From Salipaludibacillus sp. LMS25 (GTDB taxonomy: Bacteria; Bacillota; Bacilli; Bacillales; Salisediminibacteriaceae): a DNA stretch of 64,000 bases. The position numbers and the translations under genes are program-made. Location of the stretch: NCBI RefSeq assembly GCF_024362805.1, contig NZ_CP093299.1:2140001-2204000 (forward strand). The letters are read 5' to 3'. Positions 1 through 8,136 of this stretch are shown piece by piece (position 1 is the stretch's first letter; each line of letters opens with the position of its first letter). The notes under the pieces were generated by a model that saw only the letters and a program-made list of their open reading frames with translations, searched no databases and had not been told where the DNA came from.

Positions 1-56
1 GTTTGGTCATGCTGTAAATTCAATTGTGACAGTCATTTACCTAATGAAAATTGAAA

Positions 57-216
57 TTTTTCTCCCGCTCTTAAGGGGCAGTAAAACCCCCACCTCAAAA
101 CTTAAGAAGGTCGAAACGTTTAGGTGGGGGATAACCTGCCCTAAAGGTCCCATAAGTTAAACGAACAATCAGTGGGGGATGAAGGAAAACGCCCACTGAT
201 TGAAGCTTAGCTTTAT
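57..216 (+). repeat. Dispersed structured element, family A, copy 1
   Basis: This copy shows the full family A plan. An outer stem (GGGGCAGT with ACTGCCCC in the best copies) encloses an inner 9-bp stem (CCCCCACCT with AGGTGGGGG). A linker with GGTCC follows, then a 3' hairpin (CAATCAGTGGG with CCCACTGATTG) and the tail GAAGCTTAGCTTTAT. In this copy the 3' arm of the outer stem has lost one C. No open reading frame is maintained. Family B copy 1 follows 18 bases later, so the two families sit in tandem here. Confidence 0.85.
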
Positions 217-234
217 ATAGTCACATTGCGATGA

Positions 235-358
235 ATTTTAACAGATAACCGTTCGAAAAACTCCCGCCTTAAAATAAAGAGCAAGAATAGCCAGGTTCAC
301 GCCACTACCAATAGTGGGAGAAAAACGAAAACTCCCACTGATTGAAGGGCGTTTATTA
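235..358 (+). repeat. Dispersed structured element, family B, degenerate copy 1
   Basis: The start (ACAGATAACCGT-like), the CTCCCGCCT arm and the end hairpin are recognisable. The AGGCGGGAG arm is eroded, so the inner stem no longer pairs well. It lies directly behind a family A copy. Confidence 0.7.
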
Positions 359-535
359 ACGAAATCATTTTTTAAAAAGGCATGAATCGATGTGGGGATG
401 TATATGCTGTGGTAGATGTATACGGTTATTAAATCTCGTGTATCTCTGTGCGAAAAACGCATGCAAAGTCATTTTTGAAAGGTGAAGTTAGACGGCGTAA
501 GTGTGCCGTGTATCACCATAGATGGTGCCTATGTA

Positions 536-544
536 TGTTATAAT
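536..544 (+). promoter_or_regulatory. Extended -10 promoter of salA
   Basis: TGTTATAAT is a perfect extended -10 element about 50 bases before the chosen salA start. No strong -35 box is visible, as is usual for extended -10 promoters. Confidence 0.55.
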
Positions 545-592
545 AACGTCGTAGTGGGAATCGTATACATATTGATAAAGGATGGTGTCTTC

Positions 593-1645
593 ATGTTAAC
601 AGAAGAGCAAGTGCTTAAGGCGTTAGAGCCTGTGAAAGACCCACATTTGAATAAAGGTTTACTTGAAATTGGAGCGGTAAAAGAAATTAAAATTAAAAAA
701 GAGCTTGTCAGCCTTAAGCTGGCGGTTGCTCAGCCAGGAACCGCAGAACAGATGCAACTACAGCAAGAAGTGGTTAACGCTGTAAAAACAGCAGGGGCGG
801 AGTCTGTCGGCTTGCGGTTTGAACAACTGTCCGAAGAAGAGCTTGCCAAGCATGGGGCTGAAACGGGAGACGATGAAGGGGCATCATTACTAGACAGTAA
901 ACACACGACGTTCATTGCCGTTACCAGTGGAAAAGGCGGTGTGGGAAAATCCACAGTATCTGTTAACTTAGCCACATCGTTAGCGCGAAAAGGCAAGAAA
1001 GTCGGGATTATTGACGCCGATATATATGGGTTTAGTGTTCCGGATATGATGGGGATTGAAGAACGACCAAAGGTAGTGGGACAGCGTATTTACCCTGTTG
1101 AACGGTTCGGTGTACAAGTTATTTCTATGGGTTTCTTCGTGGAAGATAACTCCCCGATCATTTGGCGTGGGCCGATGCTCGGAAAAATGCTCAATAACTT
1201 CTTTAATGAAGTGGAATGGGAGCAAGACCTTGACTATCTCATTCTTGATTTACCGCCAGGGACAGGGGATGTAGCGCTTGACATTCACTCCATGCTTCCG
1301 CATTCGAAAGAAATCATCGTCACAACACCACATGCCACCGCCGCATTTGTAGCTGCTCGTGCTGGGGCGATGGCGTTAAAAACGGAGCATGACATTCTGG
1401 GCGTTGTAGAGAATATGGCCTATTTTGAAAGCAAACTAACAAGTGAGAAAGAGTACGTTTTTGGTAAAGGCGGAGGCCCGAAGCTAGCCGAAGAACTACA
1501 AACGGAAGTTTTAGCTCATATTCCGCTAGGTCAGCCGGAAGTTGATGAAAATGACTTTGCACCCTCTGTTTATGACGAATCTCATCCGATCGGAAAGATC
1601 TACATGGAAATGGCCGATAACGTGATTGGGAAAATTGAATCTTAA
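593..1645 (+). CDS. salA: SalA, Mrp/NBP35-family P-loop ATPase
   Basis: A 350-residue Mrp-family protein. An N-terminal DUF59-like domain (about residues 1-80) is followed by a ParA/MinD-type ATPase with a deviant Walker A motif, SGKGGVGKST, near residues 112-121. The ATG at 593 is chosen because AAAGGATGG precedes it and the open frame upstream runs across the promoter. The CxxC motif near the C-terminus of Fe-S-carrier Mrp proteins is absent (the segment reads YFESKLTSEKEYVFG). From memory this fits Bacillus SalA, a regulator that relieves ScoC repression of exoenzyme genes, better than a cluster-assembly factor. The neighbours gerD, kbaA and pdaB match the B. subtilis order. Confidence 0.88.
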   Translation: MLTEEQVLKALEPVKDPHLNKGLLEIGAVKEIKIKKELVSLKLAVAQPGTAEQMQLQQEVVNAVKTAGAESVGLRFEQLSEEELAKHGAETGDDEGASLLDSKHTTFIAVTSGKGGVGKSTVSVNLATSLARKGKKVGIIDADIYGFSVPDMMGIEERPKVVGQRIYPVERFGVQVISMGFFVEDNSPIIWRGPMLGKMLNNFFNEVEWEQDLDYLILDLPPGTGDVALDIHSMLPHSKEIIVTTPHATAAFVAARAGAMALKTEHDILGVVENMAYFESKLTSEKEYVFGKGGGPKLAEELQTEVLAHIPLGQPEVDENDFAPSVYDESHPIGKIYMEMADNVIGKIES

Positions 1646-1655
1646 CGTACAAAAA

Positions 1656-1686
1656 AGCCTGTTGTGACTACTCGTCATAACAGGCT
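1656..1686. terminator. Bidirectional terminator between salA and gerD
   Basis: The arms AGCCTGTTGTGA and TCATAACAGGCT form a hairpin just after salA. Read on the minus strand it is followed by a run of T, so it could also end the gerD transcript after that has crossed a family A repeat. Confidence 0.7.
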
Positions 1687-1690
1687 CTAA

Positions 1691-1849
1691 TTTATCCCAC
1701 TCTTAAGGGGCAGTAAACCCTCACCTCAAAACTTAAGAAGATCGAAACGTTTAGGTGGGGGATAAACTGCCCCTAAAGGTCCGAATAGTTAAACTAACAA
1801 TCAGTGGGGGATGAAGGAAAACTCCCACTGATTGAAGCTTAGCTTTATA
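1691..1849 (+). repeat. Dispersed structured element, family A, copy 2
   Basis: A complete copy with outer stem, inner stem, GGTCC linker, 3' hairpin and tail. It lies between the salA terminator and the 3' end of gerD, in the orientation opposite to gerD. Confidence 0.88.
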
Positions 1850-1875
1850 AGAAAGCAATGAGAGCGTGCTGACAG

Positions 1876-2493
1876 TTACGAACTGCCACCCTCGCCGCCT
1901 CCTTCTTCTTCGGCACCGCCGCCATTTTCAGGTGCTTCACCGCTTTTAAGCTCCTCTTTTGCCATCTGTTGCAATAGCTCATTAAGACGAGCGACATATA
2001 AGGGGCTCTCCATTGCTTCCATGACAATAGCTCTCACTTGTTCACGATAATCCTTCGTTTCCATTAATTCCACATAATTTTGTTCCATCTCAGGGTCTTT
2101 CATAATATCAAGCATCATGGATTGATACTCAGGGTCTTTCATTAATCCTTTTAATAACTTTTCGTTCTCCTCCTGCATACTTTCTGCAAACGTTTTCGCA
2201 AACTCAGGGTCCTTCATCACCTCTTGCCAATATTCCTTTCCTTCCTCAGATGCCAACGTCGTTTGAATCGTTTCTTTTATAAATTCTTGCTCCATTATAA
2301 GCTGTTCCTGTATTTCTTCATCTTGAACCACTTCTTGAACCGCTTTTTTTCCTTCTTCTGTCTGCAACACATCAACGACCATTTGTTTCGTCGCTTCATA
2401 ATCCGCTTGTTGCCCTTGATCGGGTGTAGCGCAAGCCGAGGCGAAAAGAGAAGATAATAATATAAAGAAAATCATGGCAGAATAGCATCGCAT
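1876..2493 (-). CDS. gerD: Spore germination lipoprotein GerD
   Basis: A lipoprotein of about 205 residues. The signal peptide ends in a lipobox (FASAC). The rest is a long, charged, helical and repetitive segment with several EFAKTF/EYQSMM/EMEQNY-type 'KDPE' repeats, and a Gly/Glu-rich tail. GerD is needed for nutrient-receptor germination and organises the receptors in the inner spore membrane. The start at 2493 is chosen because AAAGGAGGG lies 8 bases upstream; an earlier in-frame ATG lies before this ribosome site. It is transcribed against salA, and a forespore promoter lies upstream. Confidence 0.9.
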   Translation of the reverse strand: MRCYSAMIFFILLSSLFASACATPDQGQQADYEATKQMVVDVLQTEEGKKAVQEVVQDEEIQEQLIMEQEFIKETIQTTLASEEGKEYWQEVMKDPEFAKTFAESMQEENEKLLKGLMKDPEYQSMMLDIMKDPEMEQNYVELMETKDYREQVRAIVMEAMESPLYVARLNELLQQMAKEELKSGEAPENGGGAEEEGGGEGGSS

Positions 2494-2526
2494 ATATGAT
2501 CCCTCCTTTATGGTCATCACTAATGT

Positions 2527-2556
2527 TAATATGGGAAAAGATTGCGGCTTTTATGC
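2527..2556 (-). promoter_or_regulatory. SigG-type promoter of gerD
   Basis: On the minus strand GCATA, an 18-base spacer and CATATTA fit the SigG consensus (GHATR-N18-CATWMTA). It ends 34 bases before the gerD start codon. GerD is a forespore protein, so this is the expected control. Confidence 0.7.
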
Positions 2557-2603
2557 AAGTGGATTGTCCCTCAAAATAGAGAGTCTGGAAATGTGTTTAA
2601 GTT

Positions 2604-2744
2604 GTATCACAGATCCGAAAAACTTGCCTGAGAATAGGGAGGAAAAGTAAATCTCTATAGGCGGGAGAAAACGGACGCTAATGTCCTGATTTACACAAGT
2701 AGGAGAAGAACGAAAACTCCCACTGATTAAAGGTTCGTTTTATC
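2604..2744 (+). repeat. Dispersed structured element, family B, copy 2
   Basis: Starts TATCACAGAT and ends AAAGGTTCGTTTTATC. The GGCGGGAG and ACGGACG arms and the 3' hairpin are present; the 5' arms are eroded. The following 170 bases up to kbaA hold no gene I can see. Confidence 0.8.
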
Positions 2745-2913
2745 TCGCTTCACTAACAAAGGTATTGAAAAGAAAGGTGAAATTATCATGGTACAAAAAG
2801 GTGTAGAAAAGGAATTAGTGGCAGATGTTTAGAATGCAGTAAGTGTGTTGAAAAAGCTGGGTATTACTTGCAAACTTTGATACAATATAGGGTGTGATTG
2901 GAGGAGAACGGAC

Positions 2914-3564
2914 GTGAATTCAAGAAAAGTGGTATTTTTATTCAACTCAACCTTTATTATCGGAACATCTGCAGGGTTTATTATCGGGATGTTGCTTGAT
3001 TGGCAAACCCATTTAAATGATATCGCTAACTTTAGTTTTGGCGGTGTCGCCATGGTTGTTATTACAGCTGCTATTTGGACCGTTATTGCACAGATGGGTT
3101 TCTTTGCTTATTTAACCATTCATCGGTTTGGATTAGGTATTTTCAAGTCGGTTAACCTTTGGAATAAGGTTCAAATCATTCTCATTGTTTTCGCATTATT
3201 TGACTTAGTGTTCTTCAGACATTATTTTTTTTCAGTTGAAGGTGAGTCTCTGCGCGGGTATGCGGTGATGCCATTAATACTCCTTGCTTATGGCCTTATT
3301 GTGGCCTATGTAAAGAGTAAAGAAACAGAGCGAACAGCGTTTGTTCCAACGGTCTTTTTTATCGTTGTCGTAACGATGATCGAATGGATTCCAGCCCTAA
3401 GAGAAAATGACTTGACCTTCATGATAAATGCCATTGTGCCATTGCTTGTGGCTAACACTTGGCAAATTCTCGTGCTACACCATTTGCATCGCCAGCCAAA
3501 TGGGAAGCAGCCTAGTGTAGAAGATATGAAAAACGAACCTACAACAAAAAGACCGTCATCCTAA
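2914..3564 (+). CDS. kbaA: KbaA, activator of the KinB sporulation pathway
   Basis: A 216-residue membrane protein with about six hydrophobic segments spread over its length and a hydrophilic C-terminal tail. The N-terminus (NSRKVVFLFNSTFIIG) and the segment GIFKSVNLWNKVQ are typical of KbaA. In B. subtilis KbaA is needed for KinB to feed the Spo0A phosphorelay. The GTG at 2914 follows GGAGGAG at good spacing. It lies between gerD and pdaB as in B. subtilis. Confidence 0.88.
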   Translation: MNSRKVVFLFNSTFIIGTSAGFIIGMLLDWQTHLNDIANFSFGGVAMVVITAAIWTVIAQMGFFAYLTIHRFGLGIFKSVNLWNKVQIILIVFALFDLVFFRHYFFSVEGESLRGYAVMPLILLAYGLIVAYVKSKETERTAFVPTVFFIVVVTMIEWIPALRENDLTFMINAIVPLLVANTWQILVLHHLHRQPNGKQPSVEDMKNEPTTKRPSS

Positions 3565-3605
3565 CAGGATGCGGACTTTTGCTAATAAGCTCGTGAGTGT
3601 GCCGT

Positions 3606-4367
3606 TTAATTAATTTCTTTAGCATCCACTGAAGCCCCTGATAACAAGTGAGAGATAGACACGAATGAGAAGCCTTCTTTTTTTAGTTTTTCAATCACAA
3701 TCGGTAGTGCTTCTACGGTCTGTTTAGCGGAATCTGAGGCATGAAAGAGGAGAATATCCCCATTTTCTACGTTCGTTGTGGCATTGGCTACGATTGTTTC
3801 AACGCCAGGGTTTTCCCAATCGTGGGAATGAATGCTCCAATGAATGACATCGTAATTAAGTTTCTCAGCTACATTTAAGATCCGGTCATCGAAGCTGCCG
3901 TTTGGTGGACGGAGGTACTTAGGTTGTTCTTCTGTCAATTCAGCTATGGCATTATGGGCTCTTTGGATATCTTTTTTTACATCCTCTTCTTCCCATAATG
4001 TGTAATGCTCGTGACGATAACCGTGACTGCCAATTTCGTATCCTGCTTCATCAATCTTTTCCAGAAGGTCTGGATGTCTCTCAGCCCAAGCTCCTGAGAC
4101 GAAAAAAGTGGCTTCTTCTACTTTTTCCTCTTTTAAGACAGTTAAAATCGGTTCTAATTGCTCTTCCCCCCAACTAATGTCAAAAGTCAGTGCCAAATCT
4201 GGTCGGTCGGCTTCTACTCGATGTATGGCTACAGGTTTATCACCCGTAGAAAATACAGGTAGAAGAGGTGATTCAACATATAAAATTCCTGCTGTGAAAA
4301 AGGCTGCAATGCTTATAATCATAAATCGCTTTAATGATTTAGCGCGCCATATCCAAATGAAGTTCAT
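3606..4367 (-). CDS. pdaB: PdaB, sporulation polysaccharide deacetylase
   Basis: A 253-residue NodB-family protein. One N-terminal transmembrane anchor (about residues 13-33) is followed by the deacetylase fold. The first motif reads TFDISW, with one of the usual two Asp residues kept. The metal-binding motif reads SHGYRHEHY, the third motif RPPNGSFD, and the last HWSIHSHDW. PdaB maintains spores late in sporulation. The ATG at 4367 is chosen because AAGGAGG precedes it; the longer open frame upstream is low-complexity and has no ribosome site. It converges with kbaA. Confidence 0.87.
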   Translation of the reverse strand: MNFIWIWRAKSLKRFMIISIAAFFTAGILYVESPLLPVFSTGDKPVAIHRVEADRPDLALTFDISWGEEQLEPILTVLKEEKVEEATFFVSGAWAERHPDLLEKIDEAGYEIGSHGYRHEHYTLWEEEDVKKDIQRAHNAIAELTEEQPKYLRPPNGSFDDRILNVAEKLNYDVIHWSIHSHDWENPGVETIVANATTNVENGDILLFHASDSAKQTVEALPIVIEKLKKEGFSFVSISHLLSGASVDAKEIN

Positions 4368-4485
4368 GCGTTTTGTGCCTCCTTGTCCGTCTTTTATCAC
4401 ATATGTATTCGCAGGACAGGCGATTATGAATAAAAATGGCGAAACAGGAAAATAATTTTTAAGACAACGAAAAGGGGGACTGCAC

Positions 4486-4695
4486 GTGATTGGACTTATG
4501 TTGAAGAAGCAAGAAGCGGAAGAATTTGAGTATATGTTAAGAAGGGAACTAGAAGAGCTTCTGCTCGATCTCATGGATGATCGGCTTGACGGGCAAATTC
4601 GCCAAGCGATGGAAGCACGCTATACGATTATATACAAGCTTTATAAAAGGCTGGCACCACCGAAGGAAGCTCTTAAATATTTGCGAAATCCGTAA
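4486..4695 (+). CDS. Conserved small protein of unknown function
   Basis: A 69-residue, highly charged, probably all-helical protein with a Leu/Glu-rich first half (EAEEFEYMLRRELEELLLDL). It starts at GTG after AAAAGGGGG. Small proteins like this are, from memory, common next to pdaB in Bacillaceae. No catalytic motif is visible. It is divergent from pdaB with 118 bases between them. Confidence 0.7.
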   Translation: MIGLMLKKQEAEEFEYMLRRELEELLLDLMDDRLDGQIRQAMEARYTIIYKLYKRLAPPKEALKYLRNP

Positions 4696-4734
4696 ATTAG
4701 ACTAATGAGATCAACAACGTTATCTTAGCTGAAT

Positions 4735-4826
4735 ACGATCCTTCGGAAAGCATCTGTTTAAAGCAGAAGATCAATGTATGAGTGGCTTTTCACACGTGTA
4801 TTTTTGTATTATGAAATTTTGGATCA
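4735..4826 (+). repeat. Family C repeat, 3' part only
   Basis: The stretch CGGAAAGCATCTGT... through ATCAATGTATGAGT to GTATTATGAAATTTTGG matches the end of longer family C copies at 41.3, 57.6 and 63.4 kb. Only the last 90 bases are present. Confidence 0.6.
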
Positions 4827-4852
4827 GGGGAGATTTTTTTTTGGACAACTAC

Positions 4853-4881
4853 TTGAAATTAATAAAAAAAAATAGTATGAT
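4853..4881 (+). promoter_or_regulatory. Promoter of the 5S rRNA-tRNA unit
   Basis: TTGAAA, a 17-base spacer and TATGAT lie about 39 bases before the mature 5S sequence. This suggests the 5S gene has its own promoter rather than depending on a 16S-23S operon. Confidence 0.6.
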
Positions 4882-4919
4882 AGCAACTGTCTCACAAAGT
4901 TTTACTGTGTGAAGATGGC

Positions 4920-5037
4920 GTTTAGTGACAATTGCGGAGAGGTCACACCCGTTCCCATGCCGAACACGGCAGTTAAGCTCTCCAGCGCCGATGATAGTTG
5001 GGGGATCTCCCCCTGTGAAAGTAGGACGTCGCTAAGC
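4920..5037 (+). rRNA. rrf: 5S ribosomal RNA, without 16S or 23S
   Basis: A 118-nt 5S rRNA. The ends pair (GTTTAGTGAC with GTCGCTAAGC) and the conserved core CCGTTCCCATGCCGAACACG and the segment GTAGGACGTCGC are present. No 16S or 23S sequence lies upstream; the preceding gene is a protein gene only 225 bases away. In B. subtilis a complete rRNA operon occupies this place. Confidence 0.93.
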
Positions 5038-5341
5038 TCACCCCTTAATGGGTGTACATAATTTCGGAAAGTTTGAGTAAAGCTGTATGTGGATCCGCCG
5101 CTTATCCGAAACCTATTTTATTGGTAAGAAGCAAGAGAAAGAGTGACTGAACGACGAGCAAAGCATTATCGGCACAACAGCGAGTTGTTTCAACGGATAA
5201 AGCTTCAAATCAAGCAGAATAAAGAACATATGATTAGGTGAATAAGGAATACAGGCTAAGAACGTCACGTCGTGTGACAACGCCTGCACTAGCACATCCT
5301 GTGCGTTGAAGATTCGCCGCTTATTACCAATAAAACATTAT
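5038..5341 (+). other. Spacer between 5S rRNA and tRNA-Asn
   Basis: About 300 bases with no protein gene that I trust. Part of it (GACGAGC... GAGTTGTTTCAACGGATA) resembles a segment at 6377-6420 between tRNA-Gln and tRNA-Lys, so this is a duplicated spacer sequence. Confidence 0.4.
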
Positions 5342-5416
5342 TCCACAGTAGCTCAGTGGTAGAGCAATCGGCTGTTAACCGATCGGTCGTAGGTTCGAAT
5401 CCTACCTGTGGAGCCA
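5342..5416 (+). tRNA. tRNA-Asn (GUU)
   Basis: A complete cloverleaf with anticodon GTT at 5374-5376 and acceptor arms TCCACAG/CTGTGGA. The CCA end is encoded. Confidence 0.96.
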
Positions 5417-5417
5417 T

Positions 5418-5493
5418 GCTTCCTTAGCTCAGTTGGTAGAGCGCATCCATGGTAAGGATGAGGTCAGCGGTTCAAGCCCGCTAGGAAGCTCCA
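5418..5493 (+). tRNA. tRNA-Thr (GGU)
   Basis: Acceptor arms GCTTCCT/AGGAAGC, anticodon GGT and encoded CCA. It starts one base after tRNA-Asn, so the two are co-transcribed. Confidence 0.95.
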
Positions 5494-5509
5494 GATAAAA
5501 ATTGTAATT

Positions 5510-5541
5510 ACAAGGGATCCGGTTTAAGGGCCCTTTTTTTA
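5510..5541 (+). terminator. Probable terminator after tRNA-Thr
   Basis: AAGGG and CCCTT arms followed by seven T. The hairpin is short. It splits the tRNA cluster, because a family A repeat and a new promoter follow before tRNA-Glu. Confidence 0.5.
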
Positions 5542-5550
5542 TTTGCGCAT

Positions 5551-5710
5551 GTTTATCCCACTCTTAAGGGGCAGTAAAACCCTCACCTCAAAACTTAAGA
5601 AGATCGACAAGTTTAGGTGGGGAATAAACTGCCCCTAAAGGTCCCATAAGTTAAACGAACAATCAGTGGGGGATGAAGGATAACTCCAACTGATTGAAGC
5701 TTAGCTTTAT
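5551..5710 (+). repeat. Dispersed structured element, family A, copy 3
   Basis: A complete copy inserted inside the tRNA cluster between Thr and Glu. The inner stem shows GGTGGGGAAT in place of GGTGGGGGAT and the 3' hairpin has one mismatch. Confidence 0.87.
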
Positions 5711-5873
5711 GATAGGTGATGCTATTTGGTTGTTATTTACAGCCTGATGTATAAGTTGTCGTTATTCATAAAGTTTTCTGGCCAATTAATTCGTGCTTAA
5801 GTGACATAATATGGTGAACTACGTGGTTATTCGACTTATTACGGGCATATTGAATTTTTTTTTAAAAAAAGTA

Positions 5874-5902
5874 TTGTCAAACATAAATATATTTGTTAAT
5901 AT
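5874..5902 (+). promoter_or_regulatory. Promoter candidate before tRNA-Glu
   Basis: TTGTCA, a 17-base spacer and TAATAT lie 66 bases before tRNA-Glu, after the terminator and repeat that separate it from tRNA-Thr. Confidence 0.45.
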
Positions 5903-5967
5903 TCTTTTTGGCAAAAGGTTCTTATCCTATATTTTAAAATAGAGAGGAACATATAAACAGATAGATT

Positions 5968-6042
5968 GGCCCGTTGGTCAAGTGGTTAAGACACCGCCCT
6001 TTCACGGCGGTAACACGGGTTCGAATCCCGTACGGGTCACCA
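5968..6042 (+). tRNA. tRNA-Glu (UUC)
   Basis: Acceptor arms GGCCCGT/ACGGGTC, anticodon TTC and encoded CCA. Confidence 0.95.
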
Positions 6043-6205
6043 ACTTTTCATCACAACCAATTGCGTGAGGACGCAGTTTGTTTTCTATGTTTGGCCACTG
6101 TTTAAGCATCAAAATTTAGATAGCTAACGTATATGTTTGTAGAAAAAAGGATATGTTAACTATTACGGTTTAATGGTGGAGGATCACCCCACGATTGACA
6201 TATAT

Positions 6206-6280
6206 AGGGCTATAGCCAAGCGGTAAGGCATCGGATTTTGATTCCGTGATTCGCAGGTTCGAATCCTGCTAGCCCTGCCA
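6206..6280 (+). tRNA. tRNA-Gln (UUG)
   Basis: Acceptor arms AGGGCTA/TAGCCCT, anticodon TTG at about 6238-6240, and encoded CCA. Confidence 0.94.
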
Positions 6281-6356
6281 TTTTTTTTGTTTTATAAAGC
6301 TTTTTTAAGACATGCGAAGTTGACAAAACTCGGAACCGAACTGATTTTTAAGACTC

Positions 6357-6380
6357 GGAGCCATTAGCTCAGTGACGAGC
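6357..6380 (+). pseudogene. Fragment of a tRNA-Lys gene
   Basis: GGAGCCATTAGCTCAGT repeats the acceptor and D-arm of the intact tRNA-Lys 160 bases downstream, then diverges. It is a partial duplication and cannot fold as a tRNA. Confidence 0.6.
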
Positions 6381-6516
6381 GTCTACCTCACGAAAAAGCA
6401 TCGAGTTGTCTCGACGGATAGGCAACAGAGAAATACTTGTAGAGGAAGAGACAGGTGAGACATCGAAGCGATACATCGTCCGTAAGCTACATGAAAAGGC
6501 ATCATTGAAAAGCTGC

Positions 6517-6592
6517 GAGCCATTAGCTCAGTTGGTAGAGCATCTGACTTTTAATCAGAGGGTCGGAGGTTCGAATCCTCCATGGCTCACCA
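6517..6592 (+). tRNA. tRNA-Lys (UUU)
   Basis: Acceptor arms GAGCCAT/ATGGCTC, anticodon TTT and encoded CCA. Confidence 0.95.
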
Positions 6593-6608
6593 TAAATGAG
6601 AAAACGAC

Positions 6609-6684
6609 GGGGCCTTAGCTCAGCTGGGAGAGCGCCTGCTTTGCACGCAGGAGGTCAGCGGTTCGATCCCGCTAGGCTCCACCA
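6609..6684 (+). tRNA. tRNA-Ala (UGC)
   Basis: Acceptor arms GGGGCCT/AGGCTCC with one G-U pair, anticodon TGC and encoded CCA. It lies 16 bases after tRNA-Lys. Confidence 0.95.
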
Positions 6685-6726
6685 TACATTATGAATGACC
6701 GATCCTTGGAGGTTATCTCTAAGGTT

Positions 6727-6886
6727 TTTTATCCCCCTCTTAAGGGGCAGTAGCACCCTCACCTCAAAACTTAAGAAGATCGAAAAGTTTAGGTGGGGGA
6801 TAAACTGCCCCTAAAGATCCGATAAGTTAAACGAACAATCAGTGGGGGGATGAAGGAAAACTCCCACTGATCGAAGCTTAGCTTAT
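6727..6886 (+). repeat. Dispersed structured element, family A, copy 4
   Basis: A complete copy just after the last tRNA. Small changes: TAGCACCCTCACC in the 5' arm and an extra G in the 3' hairpin. Confidence 0.87.
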
Positions 6887-7063
6887 GAATTATTAGCATT
6901 ATAAAGCCATACCCCCTCCCCTCGTGAGATGCGCAGGTGCATCGTAGGAGGTTTCCACACGTCAATTCGTGTGTAGCCAAACCTAGATAAAAGCCAGGCT
7001 AGTTATTAGCCGGACTTGTAATCATAAAATATATAGTTAAAAGTAGCTTATGAAGAAAAACGA

Positions 7064-7100
7064 AGGCTTGTATGTCCAATAATATTTTGGCTACAAGCCT
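7064..7100 (-). terminator. Terminator of the Spo0E-like gene
   Basis: AGGCTTGTA and TACAAGCCT form a 9-bp stem just past the 3' end of the minus-strand gene, followed on that strand by TCGTTTTT. Confidence 0.65.
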
Positions 7101-7109
7101 ATTTTTCTG

Positions 7110-7304
7110 TCATAAGAGCGAGCTGTTATTTTTTAGTTGCATCGATTGGTATTGGTTTAGGAGTTTATCTAAATGTGTACTTATTTCCACGACTTCTTCG
7201 GCTGTGCGATGTTTTTTAGCTGTAAGGTAGTGCATCTTTGAACGGGTTTCTTCGATTTCCGTAAGTAAAGCACGCTTAGAAAGATTCTGAACAGCCACAG
7301 GCAT
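7110..7304 (-). CDS. Spo0E-like aspartyl-phosphate phosphatase
   Basis: A 64-residue helical-hairpin protein. It carries the family signature SxxLD (STHLDKLLNQY) in its second helix. The first helix is LLTEIEETRSKMHYLT. Members of this family remove phosphate from Spo0A and delay sporulation. The ATG at 7304 is chosen because AGAAGGGGG precedes it. Which Spo0E paralogue this is cannot be told from sequence alone. Confidence 0.82.
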   Translation of the reverse strand: MPVAVQNLSKRALLTEIEETRSKMHYLTAKKHRTAEEVVEISTHLDKLLNQYQSMQLKNNSSLL

Positions 7305-7489
7305 CGTCAATGACCCCCTTCTACATGTAATGTGCACCAATGATGATACATCAGGGAACATCTGTTACTAAAGGTCCATCACTTACTGTTATAGTACCCT
7401 TTACAGTTTTTTAGTAAACGTGGATTTAATGGGAATATTCTATTCTTTTTTTGCTTTTAAGTGATAAAATAAAGATTGTGTATTTAAAT

Positions 7490-7515
7490 TGAAACCTTTC
7501 ATTTGCGTGAACGTA
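7490..7515 (+). promoter_or_regulatory. SigW autoregulatory promoter
   Basis: TGAAAC, exactly 16 bases, then CGTA. This matches the SigW consensus and lies directly before sigW, as in B. subtilis where SigW drives its own operon. Confidence 0.9.
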
Positions 7516-7551
7516 TACAAGGTAACCGCAGTGAAGCGGAGGTTATGCCGT

Positions 7552-8115
7552 ATGGATATTGTTGTAAAGAAAATTATTGTGGAAGTTAAAAAAGGGGATC
7601 AACAAGCTTTCGGAGAGCTCATGGATCTTTATAAAGATAAAGTATACCATATTGCTTACCGAATGTTGGGGAACGTTCATGAAGCACAGGATGTAGCGCA
7701 GGAAGCGTTTCTTAGGGCATATACGAATATTGATTCCTACGATATTAATCGAAAATTTTCAACGTGGCTGTTCAGGATCGCTACGAATTTGGCCATTGAC
7801 CGAATACGGAAGAAGAAACCGGACTTTCATCTGGAAGATCAAATAGCAGGAACAGAGGATCTTACATATCATTCACAAATCTCGTCTGAAGAAGAATTAC
7901 CTGAAGATCAGGTTATCCAATTTGAAATGCAGGAATGGGTTCAGGGGGAAATTATGGCGCTACCGCCTAAGTATAGGTCAGCTATTATTCTAAAATACTT
8001 GGAGGACCTGTCTTTGAAAGAGATTAGTGAGATATTAAATCTTCCAGTCGCAACGGTAAAGACGAGGATACATCGAGGAAGAGAAGCGTTGCGTAAGCGA
8101 CTTAAGCACTCATAG
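7552..8115 (+). CDS. sigW: ECF sigma factor SigW
   Basis: A 187-residue ECF sigma factor. Region 2 contains DLYKDKVYHIAYRMLG and the QDVAQEAFLRAY segment. Region 4 contains LPPKYRSAIILKYLEDLS and the recognition helix VATVKTRIHRGREALR. SigW controls genes for resistance to membrane-active agents and alkaline stress. The ATG at 7552 is chosen because the SigW promoter ends at 7515, inside the longer open frame, and GCGGAGG lies between. It is followed 21 bases later by rsiW. Confidence 0.93.
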   Translation: MDIVVKKIIVEVKKGDQQAFGELMDLYKDKVYHIAYRMLGNVHEAQDVAQEAFLRAYTNIDSYDINRKFSTWLFRIATNLAIDRIRKKKPDFHLEDQIAGTEDLTYHSQISSEEELPEDQVIQFEMQEWVQGEIMALPPKYRSAIILKYLEDLSLKEISEILNLPVATVKTRIHRGREALRKRLKHS

Positions 8116-8136
8116 TCGTGGAAAGGAGTGACAGAA

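Noticed and set aside
238..462. Open frame of 74 codons on the minus strand
   Set aside because: It lies across a family B repeat and has no ribosome site.
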